Source: an uncultured SAR86 cluster bacterium (lineage in GTDB: Bacteria > Pseudomonadota > Gammaproteobacteria > Magnimaribacterales > D2472). Taken from it: 64,000 nucleotides of DNA. This document shows, piece after piece, positions 61,769-64,000 of this stretch (position 1 is the stretch's first letter; every line of letters begins with the position of its first letter). The stretch is from NCBI GenBank assembly GCA_902602595.1, contig CACKRJ010000001.1, positions 124,001 through 188,000 on the forward strand. The letters run 5' to 3'. The position numbers were made by a program, and so were the translations under genes. Below the pieces are notes generated by a model that saw only the letters and a program-made list of their open reading frames with translations, made no database searches and had not been told where the DNA came from.

Positions 61769-63045
61769 CAGAGCCTCAAAGCTCCAAATGACCTAGGAAA
61801 TATTGATTTAATATCAAAAATCACGTGATTTGAATGCACTAGCGTGAAAATATCATCTTTGGTCATTGATTTAAACTGATCATGCCCTACTGCAAAAATT
61901 ACTGCGTCATATTTAGAGTCATCCAGAGATTCCTTTACATCAATGTTCAATTCACTCATGGCTACTTCTTTTTCAACCCATGGATCATAAACTTCTGGTT
62001 TAATATGGGCACTTTCTAACTCATTAATAAGATCAATTACCTTGGTATTTCTTAAATCTGGACAATTTTCTTTAAAAGTTAGCCCTAAAATTAATACTCT
62101 TGCTTTGGATATTGCAATCTTCTTCGCAATCATTTCTTTAAGTAATTTTTGAATAACAAATTCACCTACACTATTATTGATTCTTCGGCCGGCTAAAATG
62201 ATTTCAGGGGTGTATCCAAGAGACTCCGCTTTGAAGGTTAGATAATATGGATCTACTCCAATGCAATGGCCCCCAACAAGACCTGGTTGAAAATTTAGAA
62301 AATTCCATTTTGTTCCTGCTGCATTCAAAACTTGTTGAGTATCTATCTCCATCTTATCAAAGATAAAAGCTAGCTCATTTATCAATGCAATATTTAAGTC
62401 TCTTTGTGTATTCTCAATAACCTTTGCAGCTTCAGCCACTTTAATACTCTCAGCCATGTAAGTACCTGCCTGGATAATATCACCATATAAAGCATCAACC
62501 TCTTTTGCAACAGCAGGCGTGGAGCCAGAAGTAACTTTTTTTATAAATGGTAATCTATGAGATTTATCTCCAGGATTAATTCTTTCAGGGCTATATCCAA
62601 CAAAAAAATCGACATTGAATTTAAGGTTAGATGTTTTTTCAAGATACTTAACACATATTTCTTCAGTAGCACCAGGAAATACAGTAGATTCATAGATAAT
62701 GATATCGCCATGCTTAAGAAGAGGCCCAAGCATTTCACTTGCTTTGGTTAGGGGCTCAAGATCTGGTTTACACTCAGAATCAATAGGAGTAGGTACAGTA
62801 ACTATAAAAATTTCACAACTCTTTAGATCATCAGCATTATTAGACAAAGTTAAATTTTTTGATTCTTTAAGCTCTTCTTTTGAAACTTCAAGAGTTTGAT
62901 CAATAGACTTGTGGAGTTCATTAATTCTATTAATGTTAATGTCAAAGCCAATAACACTTCTTTTTTTACCAAATTCTACTGCAAGTGGGAGCCCTACATA
63001 CCCCAAACCTATTATACCGATAATTTTTTCTTTACTATTCAACAT
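61768..63045 (-). CDS. UDP-HexNAc 6-dehydrogenase (TviB/WbpA/WbpO-like)
   Basis: 425 residues. NAD motif IIGIIGLGYVGLPLAVEFG; central STVFPGATEE and VGYSPERINPGD; catalytic GLVGGHCIGVDPYYL with its Cys. The GGHCIGVDPYYL form is typical of UDP-N-acetylhexosamine dehydrogenases rather than Ugd. It would make UDP-GlcNAcA or UDP-GalNAcA. It overlaps the upstream epimerase stop by seven bases and the ABC gene by one, so all three are coupled. Confidence 0.92.
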   Translation of the reverse strand: MLNSKEKIIGIIGLGYVGLPLAVEFGKKRSVIGFDININRINELHKSIDQTLEVSKEELKESKNLTLSNNADDLKSCEIFIVTVPTPIDSECKPDLEPLTKASEMLGPLLKHGDIIIYESTVFPGATEEICVKYLEKTSNLKFNVDFFVGYSPERINPGDKSHRLPFIKKVTSGSTPAVAKEVDALYGDIIQAGTYMAESIKVAEAAKVIENTQRDLNIALINELAFIFDKMEIDTQQVLNAAGTKWNFLNFQPGLVGGHCIGVDPYYLTFKAESLGYTPEIILAGRRINNSVGEFVIQKLLKEMIAKKIAISKARVLILGLTFKENCPDLRNTKVIDLINELESAHIKPEVYDPWVEKEVAMSELNIDVKESLDDSKYDAVIFAVGHDQFKSMTKDDIFTLVHSNHVIFDIKSIFPRSFGALRL

Positions 63046-64000
63046 TTAAAGTACTCTCGATACCAATTTACGAATTTTTCTATTCCGTATTCTATGCTGG
63101 TTTCTGGATAAAAATTAACCCACTGATTTAATTTATCAGTAGAAGCACTTGTTTCGGCTACATCACCAGGCTGAATCGGCAAATAATTTTTTTTACTCTC
63201 GATGCCAACAACATTTTCAATAGCAGAAATATAGTCTAAGAGCTGAACAGGCGAATTATTGCCTATATTAAAAATTCTATAAGGGCTTGAGCTTATTGAT
63301 GGATTTGGATTTTTAGAGTCATGATAACTGGCTGGCTCAGCAGGTTTAAACAATACCCTTACAATGCCTTTCACAATATCATCAATATATGTGAAATCTC
63401 TCACCATATTTCCATCATTAAAAACATCTATAGTTTTATCTTCAATAATGGCTTTGGTAAAAAGGAAAAGAGCCATATCTGGCCTTCCCCATGGACCATA
63501 AACAGTGAAGAACCTTAAACCAGTTGTGGGAAGATTAAATAAATGGCTGTATGAATGCGCCATAAGCTCATTAGATTTCTTTGTTGCAGCATAGATGCTT
63601 ACAGGATGATCAACATTTTGATCCTCTGAAAAAGGCAGATTTGTATTGCCGCCATAAACACTCGAGCTGCTAGCATATACTAAGTGTTTTACAGATTGAT
63701 TTCTGCAAGCCTCTAGTATATTCATAAAACCCTGAACATTAGAATTAATGTAAGCATTTGGGTTTTCAATTGAGTATCTCACACCTGCTTGCGCAGCAAG
63801 ATTAATAACCATTGATATATTCTCATTTATAAAAATTTTTTCTAAAGATAGGAAATCTGAAATATCACTTTCAAAGAAAGTGAAATTTTTATAGGAAGAT
63901 AGATTTTTTAATCTATCTTTTTTTAAGTCAATGGAGTAATAAGAATTTAAGTTATCTATTCCAACAATTTCATGCTGATTATCTAGCAGATGTTTGCATG
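63039..64000 (-). CDS. NAD-dependent UDP-uronate/hexose 4-epimerase, 5' end outside window
   Basis: The frame stays open to the right edge, so this is a partial gene of at least 319 residues; an internal ATG at 63812 is not the start. Upstream sequence encodes EIVGIDNLNSYYSIDLKKDR and FFESDIS, matching the early part of UDP-glucuronate 4-epimerases, followed by INLAAQAGVRYSIENP, the active-site SSSSVYGG and Tyr-Lys in YAATKKSNE. The Rossmann GxxGxxG lies beyond the edge. It would epimerise a UDP-uronic acid (GlcA to GalA type), or its HexNAcA version as TviC does. Coupled to the dehydrogenase by a seven-base overlap. Confidence 0.88.
   Translation of the reverse strand, partial: CKHLLDNQHEIVGIDNLNSYYSIDLKKDRLKNLSSYKNFTFFESDISDFLSLEKIFINENISMVINLAAQAGVRYSIENPNAYINSNVQGFMNILEACRNQSVKHLVYASSSSVYGGNTNLPFSEDQNVDHPVSIYAATKKSNELMAHSYSHLFNLPTTGLRFFTVYGPWGRPDMALFLFTKAIIEDKTIDVFNDGNMVRDFTYIDDIVKGIVRVLFKPAEPASYHDSKNPNPSISSSPYRIFNIGNNSPVQLLDYISAIENVVGIESKKNYLPIQPGDVAETSASTDKLNQWVNFYPETSIEYGIEKFVNWYREYFKC

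Noticed and set aside
63804-63812. ATG at 63812 as the start of the last gene
   Set aside because: Conserved epimerase sequence continues upstream of it to the window edge.

Overview
The window is AT-rich, gene-dense bacterial DNA. It has many start/stop overlaps, convergent genes that share stop-codon bases, and no gene-free stretch over 300 bases. I found no insertion sequence, prophage, integrase or CRISPR array. Large TonB-dependent receptors, a DUF3604 lipoprotein, type-B carboxylesterases, a BCCT transporter, a TPR-sulfotransferase, a photolyase and an LLM flavoenzyme suggest a streamlined marine gammaproteobacterium, possibly SAR86-like. That placement is inferred from gene content, not from a marker gene.

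Layout. (1) 1-4763: the tail of a GMC-type oxidoreductase faces a four-gene glycan-modification operon (deacetylase, formyltransferase, methyltransferase, O-acyltransferase). (2) 4895-12493: a purine block with guaA, a purine phosphoribosyltransferase, a TonB receptor, a divergent AzgA-type purine permease and guaB. (3) 12586-30123: TPR-sulfotransferase, BCCT carrier, second TonB receptor, secreted esterase, phhB, fumC, class II aldolase, aldehyde dehydrogenase, photolyase, inositol-phosphatase-like enzyme, sorbosone-dehydrogenase-like protein. (4) 27073-31908: a bacillosamine-type cassette in PglF/E/C/D style plus a TerB-like protein. (5) 31905-40484: an operon of two carboxylesterases and a DUF3604 lipoprotein, then an acyl-CoA-dehydrogenase-fold monooxygenase, an atypical SDR and an LLM oxidoreductase, followed by tRNA-Pro(GGG). 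(6) 40841-64000: a polysaccharide locus. It holds a YjbE/GfcA-like secreted protein, YjbF and YjbH, a Wza-like SLBB exporter, two nucleotide-sugar dehydrogenases, the four dTDP-rhamnose genes, glycosyltransferases, a candidate polymerase, an AsnB-type amidotransferase, an ABC flippase candidate and a UDP-sugar epimerase cut by the right edge.

How the genes fit together. The bacillosamine cassette could prime undecaprenyl phosphate. The 46-64 kb block could make rhamnose, uronic acid and possibly uronamide sugars, assemble them and flip them. YjbH/YjbF/Wza would export the polymer, and the 1-5 kb operon could decorate it. In the purine block, the TonB receptor's position suggests a purine or nucleoside substrate.

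Start corrections. rfbD keeps its Rossmann motif upstream of its first ATG and seems to start at ATC with a Shine-Dalgarno. A glycosyltransferase at 56-57 kb shows the same pattern. Both edge genes continue out of the window.
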